A stretch of 64,000 nt of DNA from Nocardioides sp. QY071 (GTDB lineage: Bacteria > Actinomycetota > Actinomycetes > Propionibacteriales > Nocardioidaceae). Under the pieces are notes generated by a model that saw only the letters and a list, made by a program, of their open reading frames with translations, ran no database searches and was not told the DNA's origin. The stretch is from assembly GCF_029961765.1 (NCBI RefSeq), contig NZ_CP124681.1, positions 3,844,001-3,908,000 of the forward strand, written 5' to 3'. Each line of letters starts with the position of its first letter. Positions within the stretch are counted from its first letter, which is position 1. Below, piece by piece: positions 39,796 through 50,033 of the stretch. A program made the position numbers and the translations under genes.

Positions 39796-40524
39796 TCAGC
39801 CGTGCTGCTCGCGGGCCGCGACCATCAGCGCCACGGCCTCGTCGACGTCGTCGGTGAGGGTGAGCATGTCGAGGTCGGTCTGCTTGATGCGGGCGTCCTC
39901 GAGCATCGAGCCCTGCATCCAGTCCATCAGGCCCTGCCAGTGCTCGACGCCCATCAGGACGATCGGGAACTGGGTGATCTTGAGGGTCTGGGCGAGCGTC
40001 ATGGCCTCGAACAGCTCGTCGAGGGTGCCGAGTCCGCCGGGGAGCACGACGTAGCCCTGGCTGTACTTCACGAACATCATCTTGCGCACGAAGAAGTAGC
40101 GGAAGTTCAGCCCGAACGCGACGTAGTCGTTGAGCTTGGCCTCCCAGGGCAGCTCGATGCCGAGACCGATGCTCTCGCCGCCGGCCTCGGAGGCGCCCTT
40201 GTTGGCGGCCTCCATCGCGCCCGGACCACCGCCGGTGATGACCGCGAAACCGGCCTTCGCCAGCGCGCTGCCGACCCGCACCCCGATGTCGTACGCCGGG
40301 TGCGTGGCCGGGATCCGGGCCGAGCCGAACACGGAGATCGCCGGACCCACCTCGGCGAGGTCGTTGAAGCCCTCGACGAACTCGGCCTGGATCTTCAGCA
40401 CCCGCCAGGGGTCGGTGTGCACCCAGTCGGCGTCGCCGGTGCTGTCGAGCAGCCGCTGGTCGGTGGTCGAGCCCTCGGGCCGGCCCGCGCTGGGGCGAGG
40501 TCCGGGTCCGCTGCGCCTGGTCAT
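39796..40524 (-). CDS. LOG family nucleotide 5'-monophosphate phosphoribohydrolase
   Basis: 242 residues. The LOG motifs PGGLGTLDE (about 163-171) and [11 protein letters not shown] (about 104-114) are both present, in a Rossmann-like fold often misnamed lysine decarboxylase. Enzymes of this family release free cytokinin-type bases or hydrolyse nucleotide monophosphates such as AMP. The ATG overlaps the dapE stop (ATGA). Mycobacterial Rv1205 is the same gene at the same place. The N-terminal ~40 residues are a low-complexity extension. Confidence 0.9.
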   Translation of the reverse strand: MTRRSGPGPRPSAGRPEGSTTDQRLLDSTGDADWVHTDPWRVLKIQAEFVEGFNDLAEVGPAISVFGSARIPATHPAYDIGVRVGSALAKAGFAVITGGGPGAMEAANKGASEAGGESIGLGIELPWEAKLNDYVAFGLNFRYFFVRKMMFVKYSQGYVVLPGGLGTLDELFEAMTLAQTLKITQFPIVLMGVEHWQGLMDWMQGSMLEDARIKQTDLDMLTLTDDVDEAVALMVAAREQHG

Positions 40525-41612
40525 GCCTGCTCCTCCTGGGGCTTGGTGAGCCACTGCCGCAGCTGCTGCTCGCAGCGCACGATCTGGGCAACCTCGACGT
40601 GCTCGTCCTGCTTGTGGGCCAGCATCGGGTCGCCAGGGCCGTAGTTGACCGCCGGCACGCCGAGCACGGTGAACCGGGCGACGTCGGTCCAGCCGAACTT
40701 CGGGGCGACCTGTCCGCCGACGGCCTCGATGAACGCCTTCGCGGCGGGCCGCTCCAGGCCAGGGAGGGCGCCGGGGGCGGTGTCGGTGAGAGTGATCTCG
40801 AAGCCGGCGAAGAAGTCCTCGACGTACGCAAGCGCCTCGGCCTCGGAACGGTCCGGGGCGAAGCGGAAGTTGACCGTCACCACGCACTCGTCGGGGATCA
40901 CGTTGCCCGCGACGCCCCCGGCGATGCCCACCGCGTTGAGGCCCTCGTGGTACTCCAGCCCGTCGATGACCGGCTTGCGGGCCTCGTAGGCGGTGAGCCG
41001 GGTGAGGATCTCGGCCGCGCCGTGGATCGCGTTGACACCGCGCCAGCTGCGTGCGGAGTGCGCGCGCTCGCCGCGGGTGCGGACCTCGACGCGCAACGTG
41101 CCCTGGCAGCCGGCCTCGACGCCCGCGTCGGACGGCTCCATGAGGATCGCGAAGTCGGCTTCGAGCAGGTCGGGGTCGGACTCCCCCAGCAGACGCAGCC
41201 CGTTGTACACCGACTCGATCTCCTCGGCCTCGTAGAGCACGTAGGTGACGTCGTGGACCGGGTCGGCCACGGTGGCGGCGAGCTTCAGGATGACGGCGTC
41301 GCCGCCCTTCATGTCGCAGGTGCCGAGGCCGTGCAGGACGCCCGCCGCCTCGTCGTACCGGCTCGGGAGGTTGTCGTTGACGGGCACCGTGTCGAGGTGC
41401 CCGGCGATCACCACGCGGCTGGGACGGCCGAGGTCGGTGCGCGCCACCACGGTGTGGCCGCGGCGGGTCACGGTGAGGTGCGGAAGCGCCCGCAGGGCGG
41501 CCTCGACGGCGTCGGCGATGTCCTGCTCGTCGCGGCTGACCGACTCGATGTCGACCAGCTGGCGGGTCAGGGCGACGACATCGGTGGTCAGGTCGAGCTG
41601 TCGGGCGGGCAC
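40521..41612 (-). CDS. dapE: Succinyl-diaminopimelate desuccinylase
   Basis: 363 residues, M20 family. Metal ligands: His in AGHLDTVPV with the catalytic Asp, Asp in GTCDMKGG, Glu pair in EAEEIES (general base and ligand), and His near the C-terminus in AHKQDEHVE. It hydrolyses N-succinyl-LL-diaminopimelate to LL-DAP for lysine and peptidoglycan synthesis. GTG 41612. DapD and DapC, which make its substrate, are encoded 7-13 kb away, and the actinobacterial order dapE-LOG is kept. Confidence 0.93.
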   Translation of the reverse strand: MPARQLDLTTDVVALTRQLVDIESVSRDEQDIADAVEAALRALPHLTVTRRGHTVVARTDLGRPSRVVIAGHLDTVPVNDNLPSRYDEAAGVLHGLGTCDMKGGDAVILKLAATVADPVHDVTYVLYEAEEIESVYNGLRLLGESDPDLLEADFAILMEPSDAGVEAGCQGTLRVEVRTRGERAHSARSWRGVNAIHGAAEILTRLTAYEARKPVIDGLEYHEGLNAVGIAGGVAGNVIPDECVVTVNFRFAPDRSEAEALAYVEDFFAGFEITLTDTAPGALPGLERPAAKAFIEAVGGQVAPKFGWTDVARFTVLGVPAVNYGPGDPMLAHKQDEHVEVAQIVRCEQQLRQWLTKPQEEQA

Positions 41613-41783
41613 GGGTGACAGTCAACCAGCCCTGGGGTCACGGCTGCTCAGGGACGCACCACGGAGCGCGCCATGCCGCGCGCAGCCGGCAGGACCACCC
41701 GGACCGGCGACCCTTTCGCCATCCGCGGCAGCCGGGCCACGGCGACCCCGCGGCGCGAGGCCAACGGACGCTGCACCCGTGCC
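41613..41783. other. Non-coding stretch between dapE start and the repeat array
   Basis: 171 bp with no convincing gene. A minus-strand frame encoding a 24-residue basic peptide from about 41721 to 41648 exists, but it lacks an RBS and conservation support. It may hold the dapE promoter. Confidence 0.4.
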
Positions 41784-41988
41784 GACCCGGCCCGAAGTGG
41801 CGCCCAGAACTCGCTGACCCGGCGCGAAGTGGCTCCCAGAACTCGCTGACCCGGCGCGAGTGACGCGACTGCCGGTCATTTCGCGCCGGGTCGGCGGGAA
41901 ACCAGGGACACTTCGAGCCGGGTCGGCGGCTCCGGTGGAGCATTTCGGGCCGGGTCGGCGGTAAACCAGGGACACTTCGCGCCGGGTC
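41784..41988. repeat. 32-bp-period array of inverted 16-bp modules
   Basis: Seven copies of a 16-bp module occur at exactly 32-bp spacing within each arm. GACCCGGCGCGAAGTG or variants run forward at 41784, 41816 and 41848. The reverse complement (CACTTCGCGCCGGGTC or variants) runs at 41877, 41909, 41941 and 41973. The DNA between modules is also partly repeated. The two arms face each other, so a large cruciform or a set of paired binding sites is possible. It ends 4 bp from the ileS stop codon. Confidence 0.9.
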
Positions 41989-41992
41989 GGAG

Positions 41993-44900
41993 TCAGTCGA
42001 GAGCGACCGCGATCGCCGCCTTCTCGCCGTCGCCGACGGCGACCTCGGTGGCGCCGGCGGGCGCCTCCTCGGCCACGGTGTACGACGTCGCGAGGGTCTC
42101 CCCGGCGATCAGCGCCTCGTGGGCGCGGGCCGCGGCGAGCACCGGCGCGGGGCCGGAGACCACGAGCTCGATCCGGTCGGTGACCTGGAAGTCGGCGTCG
42201 CGACGCGCCTGCTGGACGGCTCGGACGAGGTCGCGGGCCAGGCCCTCCTCGGCGAGCTCGGGGGTGACGACCGTGTCGAGGACGACGAAGCCACCGCCGG
42301 GCAGCATGCCGGTGGCCGTGCCCTCGGCGGCGTCGCCCGCGACGGTCTCGAGGGTGTACTCGCCATCGACCAGGGCCAGTCCGCCGGCGACCACGGCGCC
42401 GGACGCATCGAGCGACCAGTCGCCGGACTTCGAGCCCTTGATGGCGAGCTGGACGTCCTTGCCGAGGCGCGGGCCGGCCGCGCGGGCGTTGACGCTGAGC
42501 TTCTGCTCGACGCCGTAGCCGGCGGCCTCGTCGGAGTCGACCGCGACCAGGCGCACCGACCTCAGGTTCAGCTCGTCGGCGATGATCGCGGTGAACGGCT
42601 CCAGCGCGGCGGGGTCGGCCACGACGACGGTCAGGCCGGACAGCGGCAGCCGGTTGCGCAGCTTGGCGGCCTTGCGCAGCGCGGACGCCGTCGAGCAGAC
42701 CTCGCGGACCTCGTCCATCGCCGCGACGAGGCTGTCGTCGGCCGGCAGGGCCGACACGTCGGGCCAGTCGGTCAGGTGCACCGAGCGGCCTCCGGTCAGG
42801 CCGCGCCAGATCTCCTCGGTGGTCAGCGGCAGCAGCGGCGCCACGGCCCGGCAGACCACGTCGAGGACGGCGGCGAGGGTCTCGAACGCCTCTGCCTTGC
42901 CCTCCCAGAACCGCTCACGGGAGCGGCGGACGTACCAGTTGGTCAGTACGTCGAGGAACGAGCGGGTGGTCTCGCAGGCGTCGGCGATCGCGTAGTCGTC
43001 GAGCTCGACGGTGATCTTCTCGACGAACTGGCGGGTCTTGGCGAGCAGGTAGCGGTCGAGCGGGTCCTCGCTGCCTGTCGAGCCCGTGGCGTCGTACTGC
43101 TCCGCGTTGGCGTAGAGCGCGAAGAAGTACCAGGTGTTCCACAGCGGGATCATCACCTGGCGCACGGCGTCACGGATGCCCTGCTCGGTGACGACCAGGT
43201 TGCCGCCGCGCAGGATCGGCGAGGCCATCAGGAACCAGCGCATCGCGTCGGCGCCGTCGCGGTCGAAGACCTCGGAGACGTCGGGGTAGTTGCGCAGCGA
43301 CTTGGACATCTTGTTGCCGTCGGAGCCGAGCACGATCCCGTGGCTGATGCACGACGAGAACGCCGGCTTGTCGAAGAGCGCGGTCGCCAGGATGTGCAAC
43401 GTGTAGAACCAGCCCCGGGTCTGGCCGATGTACTCGACGATGAAGTCGGCCGGGAAGTGGTTCTCGAACCACTCCTTGTTCTCGAAGGGATAGTGCACCT
43501 GCCCGAACGACATCGAGCCCGAGTCGAACCACACGTCGAGCACGTCGGCGACGCGGCGCATCGTCGACCGCCCGGTCGGGTCGTCCGGGTTGGGCCGGGT
43601 CAGGTCGTCGATCCACGGCCGGTGCAGGTCGGGCTGGCCCTGCGCGTTGAGCGGGAGGCGCCCGAAGTCGCGCTCGATCTCCTCGAACGAGCCGTAGACG
43701 TCGATGCGGGGGTACGCCGGGTCGTCCGACTTCCACACCGGGACGGGCGAGCCCCAGAACCGGTTGCGGGTGATCGACCAGTCGCGGGCGTTGTCGACCC
43801 ACTTGCCGAACTGGCCGTCCTTGATGTGCTCGGGGACCCAACGGATCTCCTGGTTGAGCTCGGCCATCCGCTTCTTGAACGCGGTGACCTCGACGAACCA
43901 GCTGCTCACACCCTTGTAGATCAGGGGCTCGCGGCAGCGCCAGCAGTGCGGGTACGAGTGGTCGTAGGTCTCGCGGCGCAGCAGCACGGTGCCGGGCGTG
44001 ACCGCGCCGGTGCGCGCCTTGAGGTCGTCGATGATGTGGGGGTTGGCGTCGAAGACCAGCATCCCGGCGTAGTCCGTGACGGGAGCGGTGAACCGGCCGT
44101 CCTTGCCGACCGGCATGACCGCCTCGATGCCCTCGCGGTCGGTCACCTCCTTGTCGACCTCACCGAACGCGCCGGCACTGTGGACGAGCCCGGAGCCGTC
44201 GGTCGTGGTGACGGCCTCGTCAGCGGCCACGACGCGGAACGCATTCTCGTGACCGGCGAAGTAGGAGAACGGCGGGGCGTAGGTGAGCCCGAGGAGGTCG
44301 GCACCGGTGCCACGCCAGGTCACGGTGGGCTCGTCGCCCAGCTCGCGGGCGTACGCCGACAGCCGGGCCTCGGCCAGCACGAACCGCTCGCCGTCGTGCT
44401 CGACGACGACGTAGTCGATCTCGGAGCCGACCATCACCGCGAGGTTGCTGGGCAGGGTCCAGGGGGTCGTGGTCCAGATCAGCAGCTTGGCGCCCTGGAA
44501 GTCGCCGGGCGTGGTGACCTCGAAGCCGACGGTGACCGCCGGGTCCTGCCGCATCTGGTAGACGTCGTCGTCCATTCGCAGCTCGTGGTTGGACAGTGGG
44601 GTCTCGTCGTTCCAGCAGTAGGGCAGCACCCGGAAGCCCTCGTAGACCAGGCCCTTGTCGAACAGGCTCTTGAAGGCCCACAGCACCGACTCCATGAACT
44701 CGGGGTTCATGGTCTTGTAGTCGTTGTCGAAGTCGACCCAGCGCGCCTGGCGGGTGACGTAGTCGCGCCACTCGCCGGTGTACTTCAGCACCGACGCGCG
44801 GCAGGCGTCGTTGAACTTGTCGATGCCCATCTCGACGATCTCGTCGGTGGTCTTGATGCCGCCCTGGCGCATCGCCTCGAGCTCGGCGGGCAGGCCGTGG

Positions 44901-45220
44901 GTGTCCCAGCCGAAGCGGCGCTCGACACGCTTGCCGCGCATCGTCTGGTAGCGCGGCACGATGTCCTTGACGTAGCCGGTCAGCAGGTGGCCGTAGTGCG
45001 GCAGGCCGTTGGCGAACGGCGGGCCGTCGTAGAAGACGAACTCGTTCTCGCCGTTGGCGCCGGGATCGCGCTGCTCGACGCTCGCGCGGAAGGTGTCGTC
45101 CTCGGCCCAGTAGGCGAGCACGCCCTCCTCGATCCGCGGGAAGCGCGGCGAGCTCGGGACGGCACGGTGCTCGGTCGTCGGGCCGGCGGTCGGGTCGGTG
45201 GTGACCTTCGGATAGGTCAT
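41993..45220 (-). CDS. ileS: Isoleucyl-tRNA synthetase, eukaryote-like (type 2)
   Basis: 1075 residues. The class I signatures are HIGH as HYGH in [14 protein letters not shown] and KMSKS as [10 protein letters not shown]. The editing domain (CP1) and C-terminal anticodon-binding regions complete it. The [10 protein letters not shown] region and length match the eukaryote-like IleS2 group, which in other bacteria resists mupirocin; that is family knowledge, not a tested trait here. The ATG at 45220 follows a T-box leader, so its translation responds to uncharged tRNA-Ile. Transcription appears monocistronic. Confidence 0.95.
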   Translation of the reverse strand: MTYPKVTTDPTAGPTTEHRAVPSSPRFPRIEEGVLAYWAEDDTFRASVEQRDPGANGENEFVFYDGPPFANGLPHYGHLLTGYVKDIVPRYQTMRGKRVERRFGWDTHGLPAELEAMRQGGIKTTDEIVEMGIDKFNDACRASVLKYTGEWRDYVTRQARWVDFDNDYKTMNPEFMESVLWAFKSLFDKGLVYEGFRVLPYCWNDETPLSNHELRMDDDVYQMRQDPAVTVGFEVTTPGDFQGAKLLIWTTTPWTLPSNLAVMVGSEIDYVVVEHDGERFVLAEARLSAYARELGDEPTVTWRGTGADLLGLTYAPPFSYFAGHENAFRVVAADEAVTTTDGSGLVHSAGAFGEVDKEVTDREGIEAVMPVGKDGRFTAPVTDYAGMLVFDANPHIIDDLKARTGAVTPGTVLLRRETYDHSYPHCWRCREPLIYKGVSSWFVEVTAFKKRMAELNQEIRWVPEHIKDGQFGKWVDNARDWSITRNRFWGSPVPVWKSDDPAYPRIDVYGSFEEIERDFGRLPLNAQGQPDLHRPWIDDLTRPNPDDPTGRSTMRRVADVLDVWFDSGSMSFGQVHYPFENKEWFENHFPADFIVEYIGQTRGWFYTLHILATALFDKPAFSSCISHGIVLGSDGNKMSKSLRNYPDVSEVFDRDGADAMRWFLMASPILRGGNLVVTEQGIRDAVRQVMIPLWNTWYFFALYANAEQYDATGSTGSEDPLDRYLLAKTRQFVEKITVELDDYAIADACETTRSFLDVLTNWYVRRSRERFWEGKAEAFETLAAVLDVVCRAVAPLLPLTTEEIWRGLTGGRSVHLTDWPDVSALPADDSLVAAMDEVREVCSTASALRKAAKLRNRLPLSGLTVVVADPAALEPFTAIIADELNLRSVRLVAVDSDEAAGYGVEQKLSVNARAAGPRLGKDVQLAIKGSKSGDWSLDASGAVVAGGLALVDGEYTLETVAGDAAEGTATGMLPGGGFVVLDTVVTPELAEEGLARDLVRAVQQARRDADFQVTDRIELVVSGPAPVLAAARAHEALIAGETLATSYTVAEEAPAGATEVAVGDGEKAAIAVALD

Positions 45221-45450
45221 CGGGCTTCGGTCTCCTGCGTCGTCTGGCTCTTGGTCGAGCACTGTCTGACACGAGGACGACGTCTGCCGCGGTACCACCT
45301 CGCTTGCCGCCCGCCGACTGCTCGGGACGACCGCTCGTTCACGGCTGTGACGGGCCTGCCCGCCGGGTTCTACTCACCCCCACCGGCTGGTGCAGGCTTT
45401 CTTCCCGGAGCTCGCCGCTGATGACGGCTCGAACGCTGTGCCCCAAGCGT
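45221..45450 (-). promoter_or_regulatory. Translational T-box riboswitch for ileS
   Basis: The minus strand carries the T-box core AGGTGGTACCGCGG at 45300-45287 and an isoleucine specifier ATC at 45422-45420 in a short stem I, as in actinobacterial ileS leaders. AGGAGAC (45236-45230) holds the Shine-Dalgarno, 11 nt before the ATG. It can pair with GTCGTCCT (45281-45274) with one bulge, which would hide it until uncharged tRNA-Ile binds. No terminator follows, so control should be at translation. The upstream boundary is approximate. Confidence 0.85.
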
Positions 45451-45506
45451 ACGGCGACCGGGCGCCGTACGGGAAACCGGATTGCGCCCGGGCCTACGGT
45501 GAGTCC

Positions 45507-45989
45507 ATGACCGGCGAGCTGGCGAACCTGCGCGACTACCTGACCCACTACCGCGAGACCCTCGAGCGCAAGTGCGCCGGGCTGACTCCCGAGCAGCTGG
45601 CGACCCGCTCGGTCCCGCCGAGCACGATGAGCCTGCTCGGCATGGTCCGTCACCTCGCCCGGGTCGAGCACTTCTGGTTCCAGCGGGCGCTGGTCGAGGT
45701 CGAGGGCGAGCGGATGTACGACGACGGGGACGCCGGGTTCGCCGTGGTCGAGCCGACCGAGGCGGCCGTGAGCGAGGCCTGGGCGGCGTGGCGCGAGCAG
45801 GTGACGCTCGCCGACGAGTGGCTGGACCGGCTGACCGACGAGGGCCTGGGCCGGGTCGTGACCTTCCGGCAGGGCACCGAGACCTCCAGCATCCGCGACA
45901 TCCTGCTCCACATGGTCGAGGAGTACGCCCGCCACTGCGGGCACGCCGACCTGCTGCGCGAGTGCATCGACGGCGTCACCGGGGAGTGA
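45507..45989 (+). CDS. DinB/DUF664 family protein (first of tandem pair)
   Basis: 160 residues, a four-helix-bundle DinB-fold protein. LLGMVRHLARVEHFWFQRAL holds the first metal-binding His, and the HMVEEYARHCGHADLLRE segment supplies the others (H-x8-HxxH-like). Members bind a divalent metal and include thiol-dependent (mycothiol, bacillithiol) transferases. Substrate unknown. Leaderless start: TACGGT at 45495-45500, 6 nt, ATG 45507. Divergent from ileS. It is followed 7 bp later by its paralogue. Confidence 0.85.
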   Translation: MTGELANLRDYLTHYRETLERKCAGLTPEQLATRSVPPSTMSLLGMVRHLARVEHFWFQRALVEVEGERMYDDGDAGFAVVEPTEAAVSEAWAAWREQVTLADEWLDRLTDEGLGRVVTFRQGTETSSIRDILLHMVEEYARHCGHADLLRECIDGVTGE

Positions 45990-45996
45990 GGCCGCG

Positions 45997-46491
45997 GTGA
46001 GCGGCGAGTTGGCGTCGTACCGCCTCCACCTGGCGCGGTACCGCGCCACACTCGAGCGCACCTGCGCCGGGCTGACTCCCGAGCAGCTCGCGACCCGCTC
46101 GGTGCCGCCGAGCACGTTGAGCCTGCTCGGACTGGTGCGGCACCTGGCGTACGTCGAGCAGGCCTGGTTCCAGCGCGCCCTGCAGGCCGGCCTCGACGAG
46201 CCGCGCCCGTTCACCGACCCCTCGGACCACGACCTCGACTTCAACGGCGCCGTCGGCACCCGGGAGTGCGTCGACGAGGCCTTCGCCGAGTGGCGCCACC
46301 AAGTGGTGCGCACCGACGCGTGGCTCGACGCCCAGGACGACGACGTGATGGCGCGCGTCGTGGTCTACAACAGCGACGGCGCGACCACGCCGGTGCGCGA
46401 CATCCTCGTGCACATGGTGGAGGAGTACGCCCGTCACTGCGGGCACGCCGACCTGCTGCGGGAGTGCCTCGACGGCGTCACCGGCCCGTGA
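45997..46491 (+). CDS. DinB/DUF664 family protein (second of tandem pair)
   Basis: 164 residues, very similar to the preceding protein: the shared block CAGLTPEQLATRSVPPST, the helix LVRHLAYVEQAWFQRAL and the C-terminal HMVEEYARHCGHADLLREC are all but identical, while the middle differs. A His in the first motif (EHFWF versus EQAWF) is changed to Gln here, so metal binding may differ. Start is GTG 45997. The two genes are a recent tandem duplication with early divergence of the active site. Confidence 0.85.
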   Translation: MSGELASYRLHLARYRATLERTCAGLTPEQLATRSVPPSTLSLLGLVRHLAYVEQAWFQRALQAGLDEPRPFTDPSDHDLDFNGAVGTRECVDEAFAEWRHQVVRTDAWLDAQDDDVMARVVVYNSDGATTPVRDILVHMVEEYARHCGHADLLRECLDGVTGP

Positions 46492-46505
46492 GCGAGGATG
46501 GCCGG

Positions 46506-47300
46506 GTGAGCCATCTCCTCGACGACGCCGTGGCGTCGACGCCGCTCGGCGACGGCGTGCACCGGGTCCACGTCACGGCCGACTGGAACACCGCCAACCA
46601 GACACCCAACGGCGGCTACGTGCTGGCACTGCTGCAGCACGCCGTGCTCCAGGAGTCCGCCCACCCGGACGCGCTGAGCATCTCGATCACCTACTTCCGC
46701 CCCGCGCTGCCCGGGGAGGCGGACATCCGGGTCCGCGAGGTCCGCAAGGGTCGCCGCGTGTCGACGTACGACGCCGTACTGGTGCAGGGCGACAAGGAGG
46801 TCGCGCACGCCGTCGTGAGCACCCACGACTGGGACGCGACCGGCTCGGTCGAGCACACCCCGCACGCCGCGCCCGCCGTACCCCGGCCCGAGGACTGCGC
46901 CGACGCCGGCGAGCTGATCCCGGCCGGGATGGTGCCGATCCTCGACCGCTACAGCTACCGCGCCCCGGTCGTCGCCGGCTGGCTGCGCGGCGAGCCGTCC
47001 GGTGTCACCGAGTCGCTGTGCTGGATCCGCGCGGTCGACGAGCGGCCGGTCGACGCGCTGCTGGCCGGAGCGATGATCGACGCGTTCCCGCCGGTGACCG
47101 CCGAGATCGGGCACCTCGCCTCGGCGACGATCCAGCTGACCGTCCACTACCGCCGCCGCCCCGAGACGGTGTGGGCGCTCGGGCACGTCGTCACCCGCCA
47201 TGTCATCGCGGGCTACCACGACGAGGACGTCGAGCTGTGGGACGAGCAGGGGCGGTTGATCGCCCAGGGGAGGCAGCTGGCGATCCTGGCGGAGGGCTGA
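46506..47300 (+). CDS. Acyl-CoA thioesterase-like double hot-dog protein
   Basis: 264 residues. Two hot-dog domains: the first ~120 residues (TPNGGYVLALLQHAVLQ; SISITYFRPALPGEADIRV) and the second (ATIQLTVHYRRRPE). This is the TesB-like/thioesterase-superfamily pattern, which hydrolyses acyl-CoA. Two starts fit: GTG 46506 (GAGGA RBS, 7-nt gap) and GTG 46488, which overlaps the upstream stop. I chose 46506. It likely shares the transcript of the DinB pair. Confidence 0.75.
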   Translation: MSHLLDDAVASTPLGDGVHRVHVTADWNTANQTPNGGYVLALLQHAVLQESAHPDALSISITYFRPALPGEADIRVREVRKGRRVSTYDAVLVQGDKEVAHAVVSTHDWDATGSVEHTPHAAPAVPRPEDCADAGELIPAGMVPILDRYSYRAPVVAGWLRGEPSGVTESLCWIRAVDERPVDALLAGAMIDAFPPVTAEIGHLASATIQLTVHYRRRPETVWALGHVVTRHVIAGYHDEDVELWDEQGRLIAQGRQLAILAEG

Positions 47301-47340
47301 ACCTCCGACGGTTCGGCCGGTCGGGCAGTATCCTGTGCCG

Positions 47341-47610
47341 GTGAGAAGCCCGATGACGCTCCCCCGACTCGCCGTGGCGGTGGCCGGGGCCGGGCTGGCC
47401 CTGTGGGCCGGTGCGATCGCGGCTAACCAGGTGCTGTTCCACGGCTTCTCCCCGAACTGCGCCGACGGCCACCCGGAGTACGACGCCACGGTCTGCGGCG
47501 TCACCTGGGGCCCGGGGCTCCCCTACGTGGCCGTCGCCCTCCTCGGGCTGGTCGTGCTCGCTGTCACGCTGGCCCCTGGAGTGCTGCCCCGGACGCGGCG
47601 CACCGCGTGA
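47341..47610 (+). CDS. Small membrane protein, two TM helices
   Basis: 89 residues: helix 1 about 9-28 ([20 protein letters not shown]) and helix 2 about 60-82 ([17 protein letters not shown]), with a Cys pair (NCADGH...VCGVTW) between them that could form an extracytoplasmic disulfide. Family unknown. Start GTG 47341, preceded by TATCCT at 47329-47334 and 6 nt, so probably leaderless; GTG 47335 is an alternative. Confidence 0.6.
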   Translation: MRSPMTLPRLAVAVAGAGLALWAGAIAANQVLFHGFSPNCADGHPEYDATVCGVTWGPGLPYVAVALLGLVVLAVTLAPGVLPRTRRTA

Positions 47611-47619
47611 GTCGGCAGG

Positions 47620-48024
47620 TCACTGCTCGGCGACGGTGACCGTCGTACCCCCGTCCAGGGTGGGCGTGCCGAACTCGACGGACCCACCTCGGTCGAGCGA
47701 GAACTCGGTACGGGGATCGGTGATGTCGGAGCCGCCGTCCTCGTCCTCGGACGCCATCGGCGCGCTGGTCTCCAGCGCCACCTCGCCGTCGTCGACCTGG
47801 ACGACGGTGACGACCAGCTCGTCCTCGCCGATCACGTCCACGGTGAAGGTGTCGCCCTCGGCGAGCTCGTGGGTCGCGACGACCGGGTCCGGCTGCTCGC
47901 GCGACCACCCGGTCCAGTCCTGGACGGTCACCTCGAGGCGGACGGGATCGTCCTGCCCGCACGCGGCGAGCGAGAGGACGGCGAGGAGTAGGGGCGCGAG
48001 CAGGAGGCGGGGTCCGAGAGGCAT
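47620..48024 (-). CDS. Hypothetical lipoprotein
   Basis: 134 residues. The signal peptide ends with lipobox LSLAAC, so Cys22 should be lipidated. The exported part is acidic and beta-rich, with repeated Thr/Val strands ([22 protein letters not shown]). No family is recognised. It is divergent from dapD (58 bp) and its stop is 9 bp from that of the small membrane protein. Confidence 0.7.
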   Translation of the reverse strand: MPLGPRLLLAPLLLAVLSLAACGQDDPVRLEVTVQDWTGWSREQPDPVVATHELAEGDTFTVDVIGEDELVVTVVQVDDGEVALETSAPMASEDEDGGSDITDPRTEFSLDRGGSVEFGTPTLDGGTTVTVAEQ

Positions 48025-48082
48025 GTCCGTGGGACGACGCCGGGGCGCCCCCGGTTCCCCACAACGCCTAGAATCTCCTCAC

Positions 48083-49021
48083 GTGACTGCCGCTTGGGGC
48101 TTCGGCCTGACGACCTACGCCGCCGACCAGACCGTTCTCGACACCTGGTTCCCCGCCCCCGCGCTGGGCGAGAGGCCCACCGACGCGCAGGCTCCCGCCG
48201 AGCTGGTCGCGCTCGAGGGTGCCGACGAGGCGCGCGGTGTCACCCGCAAGGTCAACCTGGTCGAGATCGCCGACCTGGCGGCCGCGCCGGCCGACACCGT
48301 CGAGGTGTGGCTGCGCCTGCACCTGCTCTCCCACTGCCTCGTCGAGCCCCACGGCCAGAGCCTCGAGGGCATCTTCGGGCTGCTGACCAATGTCGTGTGG
48401 ACCTCCGCCGGCCCGTGCGCGGTCGAGGGCTTCGAGCTCACCCGCGCCCGGCTGCAGGCCGCGGGACAGCACGTCACCGTGTACGGCGTCGACAAGTTCC
48501 CGCGCCTGGTCGACTACGTCATCCCCGCCGGCGTCCGGATCGCCGACGCCGACCGGGTCCGCCTCGGTGCGCACCTCGCCGCGGGCACGACCGTCATGCA
48601 CGAGGGCTTCGTGAACTTCAACGCCGGCACGCTCGGCACGTCGATGGTCGAGGGCCGGATCTCGGCAGGCGTCGTCGTGGGCGACGGCTCCGACATCGGC
48701 GGCGGCGCCTCGATCATGGGCACGCTGTCGGGCGGCGGCAAGCAGGTCATCTCGGTCGGGCAGCGCTGCCTGCTCGGCGCCAACGCCGGCATCGGCATCT
48801 CACTCGGCGACGACTGCGTCGTCGAGGCGGGCTGCTACGTGACGGCCGGCACCAAGGTCACCGTGCTCGAGCCCGGCAGGGACGCCCGCGTCGTGAAGGC
48901 CGCCGACCTGTCCGGCGCCAGCAACGTGCTGTTCCGCCGCAACTCGGTCTCGGGCGCCATCGAGGCCGTCCCGTGGCAGGGCGAGGGCATCGCCCTGAAC
49001 GCCGCGCTGCACGCCAACTGA
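48083..49021 (+). CDS. dapD: Tetrahydrodipicolinate N-succinyltransferase
   Basis: 312 residues, close to the ~317 of mycobacterial DapD (Rv1201c). After an N-terminal domain comes a left-handed beta-helix built of hexapeptide repeats (about 165-260: [56 protein letters not shown]). It transfers succinyl from succinyl-CoA to tetrahydrodipicolinate, the first step of the DapC/DapE branch also encoded in this window. Leaderless start: TAGAAT at 48069-48074, 8 nt, GTG. Confidence 0.93.
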   Translation: MTAAWGFGLTTYAADQTVLDTWFPAPALGERPTDAQAPAELVALEGADEARGVTRKVNLVEIADLAAAPADTVEVWLRLHLLSHCLVEPHGQSLEGIFGLLTNVVWTSAGPCAVEGFELTRARLQAAGQHVTVYGVDKFPRLVDYVIPAGVRIADADRVRLGAHLAAGTTVMHEGFVNFNAGTLGTSMVEGRISAGVVVGDGSDIGGGASIMGTLSGGGKQVISVGQRCLLGANAGIGISLGDDCVVEAGCYVTAGTKVTVLEPGRDARVVKAADLSGASNVLFRRNSVSGAIEAVPWQGEGIALNAALHAN

Positions 49022-49073
49022 GCCTGCTGCTCGTCGTACCGCCGCGTCACCACACCCCACGCACACTGGTCCC

Positions 49074-50033
49074 GTGAAGCGCAGGGCCTGGGGCGTCGTC
49101 GTCGCCATCACGGTCCTCGCGACCGCGGTGGCGATCGGCATCGCCGTGCTCCGCGCCACCGACGAGCTGGTCGGCGGCCCGAGCGGTGACTGCACGGTCA
49201 CCGTCGCCGGCCACACCGTCGACATCAGCGGGGAGCAGGCCGAGAACGCGGCGCTGATCGCCTCGGTCGCCGTCCGCCGTGGACTGCCGGCACGGGCCAC
49301 CTCGATCGCACTGGCGACGGCCTACCAGGAGTCGAAGCTGCAGAACATCGACTACGGCGACCGGGACTCGCTCGGCCTGTTCCAGCAGCGCCCGTCGCAG
49401 GGCTGGGGTACCCGCAAGCAGATCCTCGACCCGGTCTACGCCACCAACGCGTTCTACGACGCGCTGGTGAAGGTCGAGGGCTACCAGACGATGGAGATCA
49501 CGGTCGCGGCCCAGGAGGTGCAGCGCTCCGCCTTCCCCGACGCGTACGCCGACCACGAGGCCGACGGGCGCGCGCTGGCCTCCGCGCTGTCCGGCCACTC
49601 CCCCGCCACCTTCAGCTGCGACCTCGCCGGCGGGGCGCCGACGGCGGACGCCGAGCTGGTCGCGAGCGGCCTGACACCGCGCGCGGAGGCGGTGCGCATG
49701 GAGTTGCTCACCCAGTTCGGGCGGCTGCAGCTCGGCGGGTTCGAGCCGGACGGGGTGTCCTCGGGCCACATGGAGGGCTCGGCCCACTACGACGGGCGCG
49801 CGGTCGACGTGTTCGTGCGCCCCATCAGCAGGGCGAACAAGGTGAAGGGCTGGGCGATCGCGCACTGGTCGGTCGCCAACGCCGCCCGGCTCCGGATCCG
49901 CACGGTGATCTTCGACGACCGCATCTGGACCGCGGGCCGGCAGGGCTGGCGCGACTACGACCCGCCGTCGTCCTCCGGGGACCGGAAGGTGCTCGAGCAC
50001 CGCGACCACGTGCACATCGACGTGTTCAGGTGA
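49074..50033 (+). CDS. Membrane-anchored transglycosylase-like/M15-like protein
   Basis: 319 residues. An N-terminal TM helix (about 6-26) anchors an exported protein. A transglycosylase-like core (TAYQESKLQNIDYGDRDSLGLFQQRPSQGWG; the Glu in QESK is the expected catalytic acid) covers about 60-190. A C-terminal domain with GSAHYDGRAVDVFVRP and HRDHVHIDV resembles M15/ARB_07466-type metal-dependent domains. It would act on cell-wall peptidoglycan, but no substrate is established. GTG 49074 with CACACT 6 nt upstream (leaderless). It overlaps the convergent TPR gene by 8 bp. Confidence 0.72.
   Translation: MKRRAWGVVVAITVLATAVAIGIAVLRATDELVGGPSGDCTVTVAGHTVDISGEQAENAALIASVAVRRGLPARATSIALATAYQESKLQNIDYGDRDSLGLFQQRPSQGWGTRKQILDPVYATNAFYDALVKVEGYQTMEITVAAQEVQRSAFPDAYADHEADGRALASALSGHSPATFSCDLAGGAPTADAELVASGLTPRAEAVRMELLTQFGRLQLGGFEPDGVSSGHMEGSAHYDGRAVDVFVRPISRANKVKGWAIAHWSVANAARLRIRTVIFDDRIWTAGRQGWRDYDPPSSSGDRKVLEHRDHVHIDVFR

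Noticed and set aside
41622..41975. Small proteins in the 32-bp repeat array
   Set aside because: Overlapping frames on both strands result from the repeat composition; none has an RBS or leaderless box.
42119..45421. A 1100-residue open frame antisense to ileS
   Set aside because: Same reason; it also runs through the T-box leader.
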